DNA of 64,000 nucleotides from Rhodococcus marinonascens NBRC 14363 (GTDB lineage Bacteria; Actinomycetota; Actinomycetes; Mycobacteriales; Mycobacteriaceae), in the NCBI RefSeq assembly GCF_001894885.1, contig NZ_BCXB01000004.1:1-64000 (forward strand), given 5' to 3'. The notes beneath the pieces were generated by a model, which had not been told where the DNA came from, made no database searches, and saw nothing but the letters and a program-made list of their open reading frames with translations. Position 1 is the stretch's first letter, and every line of letters begins with the position of its first letter. This document shows, in pieces, positions 50,212 through 57,101 of the stretch. Made by a program: the position numbers and the translations under genes.

Positions 50212-50394
50212 TCAGTGCTCCTCGTTGTCGTTGCGGATCCTTTTGGACTTGCGGGCGAACTCGTCCAACAGGCTGGACATCAATGCCAGCTGTGTCGGGG
50301 TGAACGTTTCCGTCCGTCTACCCAGGCCCATCAGGCGGTGACGCATGCCCGTGCGGGCCAGGTCGAGGAGATCCTTCTCGGGGTTGTTCGTCAT
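50212..50394 (-). CDS. 60-residue protein of the satellite element
   Basis: The small basic protein (MTNNPEKDLLDLARTGM...) is predicted to be helical. It starts at ATG 50394 after a GGAG site and ends 2 bp before the scaffold gene. I do not recognise it. A helix-rich peptide at this place could be a regulator or a morphogenesis factor. Confidence 0.6.
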   Translation of the reverse strand: MTNNPEKDLLDLARTGMRHRLMGLGRRTETFTPTQLALMSSLLDEFARKSKRIRNDNEEH

Positions 50395-50403
50395 TGCCTT
50401 CTC

Positions 50404-51000
50404 CTATTCTTCGGTGATGCGGGGAAGTCCGAGGTGAACGGGGACGCCATAGTGGTCACGCAACCGGATTGCCAGGTTCCGGAGCATCCTGTCGGCTTGG
50501 AGTGCCGGCACACGGTCATCGGATGTGATGAATGCCCACTTCGAGTCCCCGTAGTGGGTTGTGGGCACGAATAGTTCGCGGAGCTTGACCTCTTCGACCC
50601 GCAACTCGTCTACACCGAGAACGTCCCGTTGTAGCGGCCCAGGTACTGAGAGGACCGCGCCCCGGACATCGACCCGACCCGACACGATCACCGGCCTCTG
50701 CGGGAACCGGAAGTCGGTAGCAGCACGGATATTGTGTAGGGCCGTTTGAGCGCCGATCAGGAACAGGAAGTCATCCAGCGACGGCACCACGGCGAACCCG
50801 CACAGGCACTTGGGGTTCGGTGCCCGATGGGTGGTGCCCGGCTCGTGGCAGACTGCGCGTGCTTGCGACGCAGGCCAGGACAGTGGATGCAGGAACGGGG
50901 AGAACAGTTCCTCGCTGTGGTCCGGGAACGCGAACCAGAACCGCCAAAGTCCCTGCCTGTTCACTGAGTCAGTCGGTGGGGTGCCCTCAATGCCGGTCAT
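50404..51000 (-). CDS. Unknown protein of the satellite element with a Cys/His cluster
   Basis: The protein has 198 residues. The central region has a possible metal site, CHEPGTTHRAPNPKCLCGF, of a type found in hypothetical actinobacterial and actinophage proteins. ATG 51000 overlaps the stop of the upstream ATPase gene (ATGA), so the two are coupled. No enzymatic motif is visible. Confidence 0.7.
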   Translation of the reverse strand: MTGIEGTPPTDSVNRQGLWRFWFAFPDHSEELFSPFLHPLSWPASQARAVCHEPGTTHRAPNPKCLCGFAVVPSLDDFLFLIGAQTALHNIRAATDFRFPQRPVIVSGRVDVRGAVLSVPGPLQRDVLGVDELRVEEVKLRELFVPTTHYGDSKWAFITSDDRVPALQADRMLRNLAIRLRDHYGVPVHLGLPRITEE

Positions 51001-52136
51001 CGGTTCTCTCCTGGTGTTGAAAGTGTGGAAAGTGTTGAATTGGTGGAATCGTCAGTGGTGGGAGTGTCGGTATTGAGCTGGGCATTTACCGCGCTTTCAA
51101 CACTTTCCACACTTTCCACACGTCCTACGTAGATGCCGCGACCGGACTTCTCGATGTTCCCGGCGTCATACAAGCGACCCAGCAGAGTTCCGGCGGTCTT
51201 GGAATCGATACCGAGGTGCTCCGCGACTTCGCCGGGTGTCGTCTGACTGCGACTCTCGACGAACCGCAGAATCTCGATGGACCTGTCACCCAAGGCCGTT
51301 TTCTGCTGCCTGTGTTCGACTGTTGCGGCAGCATCGGTGAGGTCCATACCGTCGAGCGACCACCGACCATCCGAGGTCGTCAGGGCGTACTCGTTCTCAG
51401 GCACGTCCCTACCTGTCACCGCGAGCACCGCATCATCGGATTTCCGCTTGCGTGCCAACACGAGAATGAAGTCAGCGGACCCGGCGATGCCCTGCGTACC
51501 GGACACCGCATCCACGAAGTCCGACGACTCAGCCTTACGGGTGTGGTGCACCACCAGCAGGCTCGAACCGGACACCGCATCCACGAGGTCTTTCAGCTTG
51601 GTTCCGATCGCGTAGTCGGCGGTGTACGAGTCCTCTCCGGCACGCTTGGGCGGTTTCACCTTCCCGAGCGTGTCCAGGATGATCAGCGGAGCCTTGGCGG
51701 AATGAAGATCCAGAAACTCGGAGATCATCGCCACCACCTCGAGCGGGCGGGCCCGGACGATCAGATGAATATCCTTCGGGATCGGAATACCCTCACCGAG
51801 GATCTGACGGAACCGGCCCTGCAAGCGTCGGTGCCCGTCCTCCAGCGCCATGTACAGCACAGGGCGGCGTGACACCGATATCTTCCCGAGTGCGAGACCA
51901 CCTGTGGCGCAAGCGAGTCCGATACCCGCCACGAACCAAGACTTACCGGCTTTCGGCGGGGCGACAATGAGACCGAAGCCTTCGGGGACGATGCCTTGCA
52001 CGCTCCACTGCAACGGCGGGAAGCTTTGCGCGTCAAGCCAAGCGCCGTCCGCCATTCCGTCGAGGACGTGCGGTTCCCGATCGGCGTACTTTTGGCTGAT
52101 CGCGATCACCTCTGCAGGTGAATTGATAACTGTCAT
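50997..52136 (-). CDS. RepA-like AAA ATPase / replicative helicase
   Basis: The 379-residue product has Walker A APPKAGKS at 59-66 and Walker B LIILDTLGK, and later VVHHTRKAE. This is the RecA-like fold of RepA/RSF1010-type hexameric helicases. A winged-helix domain follows (TPGEVAEHLGIDSKTAGTLLGRLYDAGNIEKSG). The last 45 residues are low-complexity, containing VESVESVES and STLSTLST. It probably starts or drives element replication. ATG 52136 overlaps the preceding gene stop. Confidence 0.83.
   Translation of the reverse strand: MTVINSPAEVIAISQKYADREPHVLDGMADGAWLDAQSFPPLQWSVQGIVPEGFGLIVAPPKAGKSWFVAGIGLACATGGLALGKISVSRRPVLYMALEDGHRRLQGRFRQILGEGIPIPKDIHLIVRARPLEVVAMISEFLDLHSAKAPLIILDTLGKVKPPKRAGEDSYTADYAIGTKLKDLVDAVSGSSLLVVHHTRKAESSDFVDAVSGTQGIAGSADFILVLARKRKSDDAVLAVTGRDVPENEYALTTSDGRWSLDGMDLTDAAATVEHRQQKTALGDRSIEILRFVESRSQTTPGEVAEHLGIDSKTAGTLLGRLYDAGNIEKSGRGIYVGRVESVESVESAVNAQLNTDTPTTDDSTNSTLSTLSTPGENR
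51014..51121. repeat. 9-bp repeats in inverted blocks at the end of the RepA-like gene
   Basis: Plus-strand block 51014-51049 consists of four 9-mers (GTGTTGAAA, GTGTGGAAA, GTGTTGAAT and a variant). Block 51095-51121 carries three matching 9-mers on the minus strand. The blocks are inverted and can pair over about 21 bp. They encode STLSTLST-like and VESVESVES peptides in the protein tail. Iteron-like spacing suggests a possible origin. Confidence 0.75.
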
Positions 52137-52411
52137 ACGTTGATGCCTCCGCATCTGTTGATGAGTTCCGCAAGGTGTGCGTCGCCGCCACCACGCCGCC
52201 ACAGGGACCGCACAGCACCGATGTCGTAGCCGGTGCCAGGCATGCCTATGGCTGAGACGAGATGACGGGCGGCGGCTGCGACGACATCGGCGTCTGGGGC
52301 TGGCTTCGTGTCGCTGCACGAGCAAATCCAGGGGTCACGGTGACCGCACGGGAAGGGTTCGAGCCGCTGGGAAGCGGTAGCCCGCCTGCGGAGATATTTG
52401 GTTGTGGACAT
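52133..52411 (-). CDS. 92-residue Cys-rich protein of the satellite element
   Basis: The small protein has FPCGHRDPWICSCSD in the N-terminal third, a possible zinc site. A helical C-terminal half follows (ADVVAAAARHLVSAIG...). Its stop overlaps the start of the RepA-like gene (ATGA), and it lies 4 bp after the next upstream gene. The tight packing supports expression. Function unknown. Confidence 0.6.
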   Translation of the reverse strand: MSTTKYLRRRATASQRLEPFPCGHRDPWICSCSDTKPAPDADVVAAAARHLVSAIGMPGTGYDIGAVRSLWRRGGGDAHLAELINRCGGINV

Positions 52412-52415
52412 TCGG

Positions 52416-52631
52416 TCACCCCGCCACTGCGTCGCGGGCCGCGAGGAGCGCGGTGATCATTACGGGAACGTCTTCGGCGCTGATCTCCGCATCATTGACC
52501 AGAATTAGTCGGTCGACCTCGCCGTTGTCGTGCTGGAACAGGTGCGCCGCCACCTGAACCTCGGAATGCCCGAACGTGAACTTGGGGCCGATGTTGCGGA
52601 AGAACGGCTCGGGTGCGATGCTGTGAGACAT
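52416..52631 (-). CDS. 71-residue protein of the satellite element
   Basis: The product is MSHSIAPEPFFRN... with a predicted beta-rich centre (KFTFGHSEVQVAAHLFQHDNGEVDRLILVND). ATG 52631 has a very good AAGGAG site seven bases upstream, which fixes this start over a longer open frame to 52721. I do not recognise it. Confidence 0.65.
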   Translation of the reverse strand: MSHSIAPEPFFRNIGPKFTFGHSEVQVAAHLFQHDNGEVDRLILVNDAEISAEDVPVMITALLAARDAVAG

Positions 52632-52713
52632 TGGAATCTCCTTGGTGGGTGATTTCTGCAGTGGCCCTCGGCGCCCTGATCGGTGCAAACGATCAGGGAA
52701 TACGTCGGGGGCT

Positions 52714-52920
52714 TCACTCATTTGCGCCGAAGAGCGCGAGAAACGGCAGCCTCGGGATGAGTACGCGCCGAACGAGTTTGACGCTGGGAATGGTGCCGTT
52801 CTCGATGCCTGCCGTGATGGTGCGGGGGTCGACCCTCAGCGCCTTGGCTGCTTCCGCCCGTGTGATTGTGATCGAATCTGAGTGCTGTAAGTCGCTAAGC
52901 GTGACCTGGGTGGTACTCAT
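52714..52920 (-). CDS. Excisionase-like / small DNA-binding protein
   Basis: The 68-residue protein contains a MerR/Xis-type helix-turn-helix, ITITRAEAAKALRVDPRTITAGIENGTIPSVKLVRRVLIPR. This fold is common to excisionases and small phage regulators. It starts at ATG 52920 after AGGAG, divergent from the gene at 53053, and so controls or is controlled by the shared operator region. It may both direct excision and repress early genes. Confidence 0.8.
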   Translation of the reverse strand: MSTTQVTLSDLQHSDSITITRAEAAKALRVDPRTITAGIENGTIPSVKLVRRVLIPRLPFLALFGANE

Positions 52921-52930
52921 TGCTACTCCT

Positions 52931-52959
52931 GTCGTAACCCTTTGACGGTGGGTTACGAC
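52931..52959. promoter_or_regulatory. Inverted repeat operator 1 of the satellite element
   Basis: A perfect 10-bp inverted repeat (GTCGTAACCC, 9-nt spacer, GGGTTACGAC) lies 10 bp upstream of the excisionase-like gene. It is a likely binding site for that protein or for the product of the divergent gene. Confidence 0.6.
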
Positions 52960-52970
52960 TAGCAAAGCAC

Positions 52971-53017
52971 AGGCATATTGGTACGTCAACCCGGCGTCAA
53001 AAGGTACCGATATGCCT
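52971..53017. promoter_or_regulatory. Inverted repeat operator 2 of the satellite element
   Basis: AGGCATATTGGTAC (52971-52984) is matched by GTACCGATATGCCT (53004-53017) with one mismatch over 14 bp and a 19-nt spacer. It sits centrally in the 132-bp divergent region, so occupancy could switch between the integration genes (plus) and the replication/packaging genes (minus). Confidence 0.6.
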
Positions 53018-53052
53018 AGACGCGGATAGCTACATTCAGGTACGTTGCAGGC

Positions 53053-53601
53053 ATGACGGAAGTGAAGATTCACGCAGTCGACAAAGACTTCGAAGTGATT
53101 CCAGGTCTCACGATCTGCAGGAACGCACGTGTTCAGCTCATCGACTACCGCGGATACGACGTCGACGCCATGCTCACCGTGACGGAGGCAGGGAAGCCTG
53201 AGGTTCGATCTCTGACAGTCGTGCAACGCGACGGCGGACCGCCGGTGACTGGCACCGCATTGCGCTCAATCGCGATCCAATCCGTGGTCCGCCAGTTCGT
53301 GAAGCAACAAATCGAAATCGAGCACGGCATCGAGGCGGGTGCCGAGGTCGTAGCGCTTGGCCTCCTATCGACTTCAGAGGCGCGCCAGCTGAAGAAACTT
53401 GGACCTCAGCCGGAAACGATCGAACAAGTTGCCCGCGTCTACCGCCTCGCAGAGTTCATGAGTGATGCCCCCACTAAGGCGATCGAGGATGCTTTCGAGG
53501 TGTCTCGGAGCACTGCAGGTGCCTGGATCGGGCGGGCGCGGGCCGCAGGGCTGATCGCGCCCACCCCGATCGCAGAGGAGCAATCCGATGCCACGACGTA
53601 A
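53053..53601 (+). CDS. HTH protein upstream of the integrase
   Basis: The 182-residue product has an N-terminal beta-rich part of unknown fold. The C-terminal segment, RLAEFMSDAPTKAIEDAFEVSRSTAGAWIGRARAAGLI, is a convincing helix-turn-helix. Similar proteins precede integrases in actinobacterial elements. The stop lies 14 bases inside the integrase frame. It is the best candidate for the element's repressor, by position and domain only. Confidence 0.78.
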   Translation: MTEVKIHAVDKDFEVIPGLTICRNARVQLIDYRGYDVDAMLTVTEAGKPEVRSLTVVQRDGGPPVTGTALRSIAIQSVVRQFVKQQIEIEHGIEAGAEVVALGLLSTSEARQLKKLGPQPETIEQVARVYRLAEFMSDAPTKAIEDAFEVSRSTAGAWIGRARAAGLIAPTPIAEEQSDATT

Positions 53602-54778
53602 CCGCAGAGCGGGCAAAGGATCCATCACCAGCTACACCACCAAGGCCGGCACCCGCTGGCGCTACCAACTCTGGGTGCCCGTCGATCCCGAACACCCCGA
53701 CGCCGGCCTACGTCAGATCGGCGGGGCCGGATACGCCACGGCGGCTAGCGCTGACGAAGCCCTCACCAAAGCCAAGAACGACACCACAGCAGGCCTACGC
53801 CCCAACACCACCAAGACCACCCTCGGCGACTACGCCCAAACGTGGCTCGACGGACACCGCATCGCCAAAACGACCCGCGAGCAATACCAACGACACATCA
53901 CCCTCCACATCACACCCCACCTCGGCACCATTACAATCCGAGCCATCACCGCAACCCGCATCGCCAAGTTCTACCGCGAGCTCGAGGCGGCAGGGCTGGG
54001 CACCAACACCATCCGCAAAATCCACGTCACCCTCACCCAAATCCTCGACGCCGCAGTATCCGACCGGCACATCACCACTAACAGAGCCCGCGACAAGGCA
54101 GCAAAACCCCCCACCGGGAAACAAGTTCGAGAAGACACCCACGAACTCGAAGCATGGAACGCCCAGCAGCTCTCAGCGTTCCTCTCCTGGGACCGCGACA
54201 CCTACCAAGACGAACTACACCCCCTATGGCACAGCCTCGCAGCAACAGGAATGCGCCGAGGCGAAGCCCTCGCACTGCGCTGGACCGACCTAGACCTCAA
54301 GGACGGGCGCATCACCATCCGTCGAGCACTGGACTCCTCACAGGCAGGCAAGGGGGAAGTGAAGGGCACCAAGACAGGCCGGACCCGGGTAGTGGACATC
54401 GACCCAGCAACCGTCGACGTACTCAAAGCACACCGGGCCGTGCGGGGCAGCCTGTCACTGTCGCTCGCTCGCGGGGATGCCCTCGTATTCGGCAACGACG
54501 CCGGAGAGCCGCGCAACGTGCGGTCGGTATCCAACTCCTGGGCGCACCGCGTTCGCAAGGCACAGGGCAAGCTGGGGGTCGAAATTGTGCCGACACTGAA
54601 GCTGCATGGTCTACGTCACACTCACGCAACCCTGTTGATCGGTGCGGGGGAGTCGATCAAGGTGGTGCAGGAACGTCTCGGTCACGCCTCCATTGCGGTG
54701 ACGATGGACGTGTACGCGCACGTGCTACCGGGGGCACAGAAGGGTGCGGCGGACAGGTTCGCGGCCCTGCTCGGGTAG
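53588..54778 (+). CDS. int: Tyrosine recombinase (integrase)
   Basis: The 396-residue product has an arm-binding N-terminus (about 1-70), a SAM-like core-binding domain (75-165) and a catalytic domain. The catalytic residues are R223 (ATGMRRGEAL), H340 and R343 (HGLRH), H366 (LGHAS) and Y376 (MDVYAHV). It is 83 bp from attR and should insert the element into tRNA-His. It overlaps the upstream HTH gene by 14 bases. Candidate arm sites lie at both ends of the element. Confidence 0.96.
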   Translation: MPRRNRRAGKGSITSYTTKAGTRWRYQLWVPVDPEHPDAGLRQIGGAGYATAASADEALTKAKNDTTAGLRPNTTKTTLGDYAQTWLDGHRIAKTTREQYQRHITLHITPHLGTITIRAITATRIAKFYRELEAAGLGTNTIRKIHVTLTQILDAAVSDRHITTNRARDKAAKPPTGKQVREDTHELEAWNAQQLSAFLSWDRDTYQDELHPLWHSLAATGMRRGEALALRWTDLDLKDGRITIRRALDSSQAGKGEVKGTKTGRTRVVDIDPATVDVLKAHRAVRGSLSLSLARGDALVFGNDAGEPRNVRSVSNSWAHRVRKAQGKLGVEIVPTLKLHGLRHTHATLLIGAGESIKVVQERLGHASIAVTMDVYAHVLPGAQKGAADRFAALLG

Positions 54779-54785
54779 ATCGGTA

Positions 54786-54806
54786 TTGCATATTCTGTTG
54801 CATGAA
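54786..54806. promoter_or_regulatory. Candidate integrase arm-type sites, right arm
   Basis: TTGCATATT (54786-54794) and TTGCATGAA (54798-54806) occur directly after the integrase stop. The flanking GGTATTGCAT is shared with the left-arm cluster at 46601-46610, which links both ends to one binding protein. Confidence 0.65.
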
Positions 54807-54813
54807 GGCAAAA

Positions 54814-54859
54814 AGAAACCCCCTGTGTTGCTGGTTATCCCAGCTCACAGGGGGTTTCT
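54814..54859. terminator. Terminator between integrase and tRNA-His
   Basis: A 14-bp stem (54814-54827 with 54846-54859) with an 18-nt loop lies between the two convergent genes. It has TTTCTCTT on the plus side and a T-rich run on the minus side, so it can work in both directions. Confidence 0.85.
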
Positions 54860-54860
54860 C

Positions 54861-54885
54861 TTGGGGTGAGTGACGGGACTCGAAC
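54861..54885. repeat. attR core (3' part of intact tRNA-His)
   Basis: This 25-bp copy is identical to 46459-46483. It forms the encoded CCA, acceptor and T-arm of tRNA-His. The element therefore restores the tRNA on integration. Confidence 0.93.
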
Positions 54886-54938
54886 CCGCGACAGCCAGGA
54901 TCACAACCTGGTGCTCTACCAACTGAACTACACCCACC
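54862..54938 (-). tRNA. tRNA-His (anticodon GUG)
   Basis: On the minus strand the acceptor GTGGGTG pairs with CACTCAC, with the histidine-specific extra G at -1 opposite C73 and an encoded CCA. The anticodon stem CCAGG/CCTGG encloses TTGTGAT, giving GTG. The gene is intact although an element is integrated at its 3' end. It lies next to orn, the usual mycobacterial neighbourhood. Confidence 0.95.
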
Positions 54939-55022
54939 ATGCGCTCCGGTCACCGCCCGAGGGCAGTAACTTCGGCAAGGAAGATACTAGCGCGTCCGGT
55001 GCCCGAGACGCCAATCGATATC

Positions 55023-55622
55023 TCAGGCGGGTCCGAGTTCTGCGACGACTGCAGCGATGTCGCTGGTAGACGGACCAGGATCGGTTACGAAAGCGGTCTT
55101 CCGATAGTACTTCAATTCGCGGATCGACTCTTGAATGTCGGCCAAGGCGCGGTGAGCGAGACCCTTTTCGGGCTGACCGAAGTAGATTCGCGGGTACCAG
55201 CGGCGGCACAGTTCCTTGATGGAGCTGACGTCGATCATCCGGTAGTGCAGGTAGGTGTCGAGGTCGGGCATGTCACGGGTGATGAACCCGCGGTCCGTCG
55301 CGATCGAGTTGCCGGCCAGGGGAGCGGTGCCTGCCACCGGAACGTGCTTGCGAATATAAGCGAGCACTTGCTGCTCGGCCTCGGCGAGAGTGACCGTGGA
55401 CTTCCGAACCTCCTCCGTCAGTCCAGAATTCTCATGCATCTTGGTCACCACATCCGGCATGGCGGCTAGCGATTCGTCGTCGGCATGAATGACGATGTCG
55501 ACACCTTCACCCAGCACATTCAGTTCGCTGTCCGTAACCAGAGCGGCGATCTCGATCAGTTTGTCGGAACCGAGCCGAAGGCCGGTCATTTCACAGTCGA
55601 TCCACACAAGTTTGTCCTGCAC
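55023..55622 (-). CDS. orn: Oligoribonuclease
   Basis: The product is 199 residues from GTG 55622 ([15 protein letters not shown]); GTG 55640 would add six residues and cannot be ruled out. DEDDh exonuclease motifs are [23 protein letters not shown] and the Asp/His region [12 protein letters not shown]. It degrades 2-5-mer RNAs, including pGpG. It lies downstream of an intergenic hairpin at 55738-55785. Confidence 0.95.
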   Translation of the reverse strand: MQDKLVWIDCEMTGLRLGSDKLIEIAALVTDSELNVLGEGVDIVIHADDESLAAMPDVVTKMHENSGLTEEVRKSTVTLAEAEQQVLAYIRKHVPVAGTAPLAGNSIATDRGFITRDMPDLDTYLHYRMIDVSSIKELCRRWYPRIYFGQPEKGLAHRALADIQESIRELKYYRKTAFVTDPGPSTSDIAAVVAELGPA

Positions 55623-55737
55623 CAGGAACACAGTAGTCACGTCGATAGCGGACTAGGTCTGCGGTGGACACTTTCTTCCGACGTGCGTGATTGTAGGAGA
55701 AGCTTTTCGATCGAGAAGTCCCTGTGTGGTTGCGAAA

Positions 55738-55785
55738 GGCCATGCCGCACAGTGGCGCGCATGCGTACCACTGTGCGGCATGGCC
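55738..55785. terminator. Perfect 18-bp hairpin between the ABC permease and orn
   Basis: An 18-bp inverted repeat (55738-55755 with 55768-55785) encloses a 12-nt loop that is itself largely self-complementary (CGCGCATGCG). On the minus strand it is followed by TTTCGC only, so it would be a U-poor terminator for the transporter operon, or a protein-binding site. The 243-bp gap holds nothing else I can name. Confidence 0.6.
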
Positions 55786-55865
55786 AAGGCCGGTATTCGC
55801 GGGATCTGTTTGCGGCACGTTTGACGATGCGCAAGCAGATGTCGAAACCTGCAGTCAGCCGCGAT

Positions 55866-57101
55866 TCAAAGGCGGCCGTGTGCCCTTCGTCGACCCCTCG
55901 TGATTGCGTCGAAGGAGACCGCGGCAACCAGCACAGCGCCGGTTACCATGAACTTCACCGAGGACTCCAGTGCGAGCAAGTCCATGCCGTTGGAAATCGA
56001 GCCGATGACCAGCGCGCCGAGCAACGCCGCCCACACCGATCCGCGCCCGCCGAAAAGGCTTACGCCGCCGATGACCGCGCTCGCGATAGTCAGGAGGAGT
56101 AGGTCGCTTGCGCCGGAGTTCTGGTTAACGGCCATGAGCCGGGAGGCGAGGAGGATGCCGCCGCCCGCCGCCAAGGTGGAGGCAAGCATGAACACCAGAA
56201 TGCGGACGCGGTTCACCCGGATGCCCGCGCGTAGGGCGGCTTCGGCGTTGCCGCCGACCGCGTAGACGTGACGACCGAAGGTCGACCACCGCAGCAATCC
56301 GTTGACGAGCAGCACCAGTCCGATCAGGATCAGCAGCGACAGCGGCACGCCGCGCTCCGAGCCCAGAACGGCAGTTCCGGCGACGACGGCGGCTGCGATG
56401 GCGCCCACACGGACCGCCAGCAAGGCAGGCCGGTCGACTTCGAGGTTCTCGGCGCGGCGCCGGCGGCGCCGAAGCAGTTCCCCACCGGCGACGACGGCAA
56501 TGGCCAGGACCGCCAGCGTCCATCCGAATGTCGGACTCAGGAACGTGCCGGCCAACGCGGTGATGGCCGGGTCTGTGATGTTGACGGTTCCGTTGGCGCC
56601 CAGCACGGCGAGCAGGGCGCCTTGCCAGGCAAGCAGGCCGGCGAGGGTGATGACGAACGATGGAATCTGCAGGCGGGTAGCGATCGTGCCCTGTATCAGG
56701 CCGATCACTGCGCCAGCCGCGAGCGCAGCGAGAATCGCCATCCAGGCGGGCCATCCGCGCAGCACCGACGTGGTGGCCATGATGCCGCCGGCGAGGCCGC
56801 TGACGGCTCCGACGGACAGGTCGATTTCGCCGAGCAGCAGTACGAGAACCACGCCGATCGCGATCGTGCCCATTCCGGCAATCTGCAGCGCCAGGTTGGT
56901 CAGGTTGGCCGGGGACAGAAAGCGGTCGTTGGCGATGGAGAAGACGATCCAGATGAACACCAGCACGAGGAGGACGCGGACGGATCCGAGTTCTCCCTCG
57001 GCGATCTTGCGGGCCGCCGCGCGCAGGTCGAAGCTGCTTTTCGGTTGTGGTGCCGGATCGTCTGGTTTAACCGTGAGTCGTTGGGCGGGAAGGATGCTCA
57101 C
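55866..57101 (-). CDS. Sugar ABC transporter permease (XylH/RbsC type)
   Basis: The 411-residue membrane protein has about ten hydrophobic helices and the BPD_transp_2 family motifs: AIGVVLVLLLGEIDLSVGAVSG, STFGRHVYAVGGNAEAALRAGI and IGGVSLFGGRGSVWAALLGAL. A long cytoplasmic basic stretch (LLRRRRRRAENLE) sits mid-protein, as in XylH-like permeases. GTG 57101 overlaps the ATPase stop by four bases. The substrate is probably a pentose or related sugar; xylose is only a guess. Confidence 0.88.
   Translation of the reverse strand: MSILPAQRLTVKPDDPAPQPKSSFDLRAAARKIAEGELGSVRVLLVLVFIWIVFSIANDRFLSPANLTNLALQIAGMGTIAIGVVLVLLLGEIDLSVGAVSGLAGGIMATTSVLRGWPAWMAILAALAAGAVIGLIQGTIATRLQIPSFVITLAGLLAWQGALLAVLGANGTVNITDPAITALAGTFLSPTFGWTLAVLAIAVVAGGELLRRRRRRAENLEVDRPALLAVRVGAIAAAVVAGTAVLGSERGVPLSLLILIGLVLLVNGLLRWSTFGRHVYAVGGNAEAALRAGIRVNRVRILVFMLASTLAAGGGILLASRLMAVNQNSGASDLLLLTIASAVIGGVSLFGGRGSVWAALLGALVIGSISNGMDLLALESSVKFMVTGAVLVAAVSFDAITRGRRRAHGRL

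Larger units (their letters stand above)
46459..54885. mobile_element. Integrated phage satellite-like element in tRNA-His
   Basis: The 8.4-kb element is bounded by a 25-bp direct repeat that is part of tRNA-His (46459-46483 and 54861-54885). It carries a tyrosine integrase at the right end, an excisionase-like gene and a divergent control region. A leftward gene set follows: two small proteins, a RepA-like ATPase, an unknown protein, a 60-residue protein, scaffold, capsid, small terminase and large terminase. No portal, maturation protease, tail, holin or lysin gene is present. It could be a helper-dependent satellite that builds its own capsid, or a prophage decayed to this set. Most genes keep intact frames, ribosome sites and overlaps, which favours a functional element. 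Confidence 0.88.

Noticed and set aside
54866-55069. Small frame beginning MSDGTRTRDSQDHNLVLYQLN
   Set aside because: It is the translated antisense of tRNA-His, not a protein.
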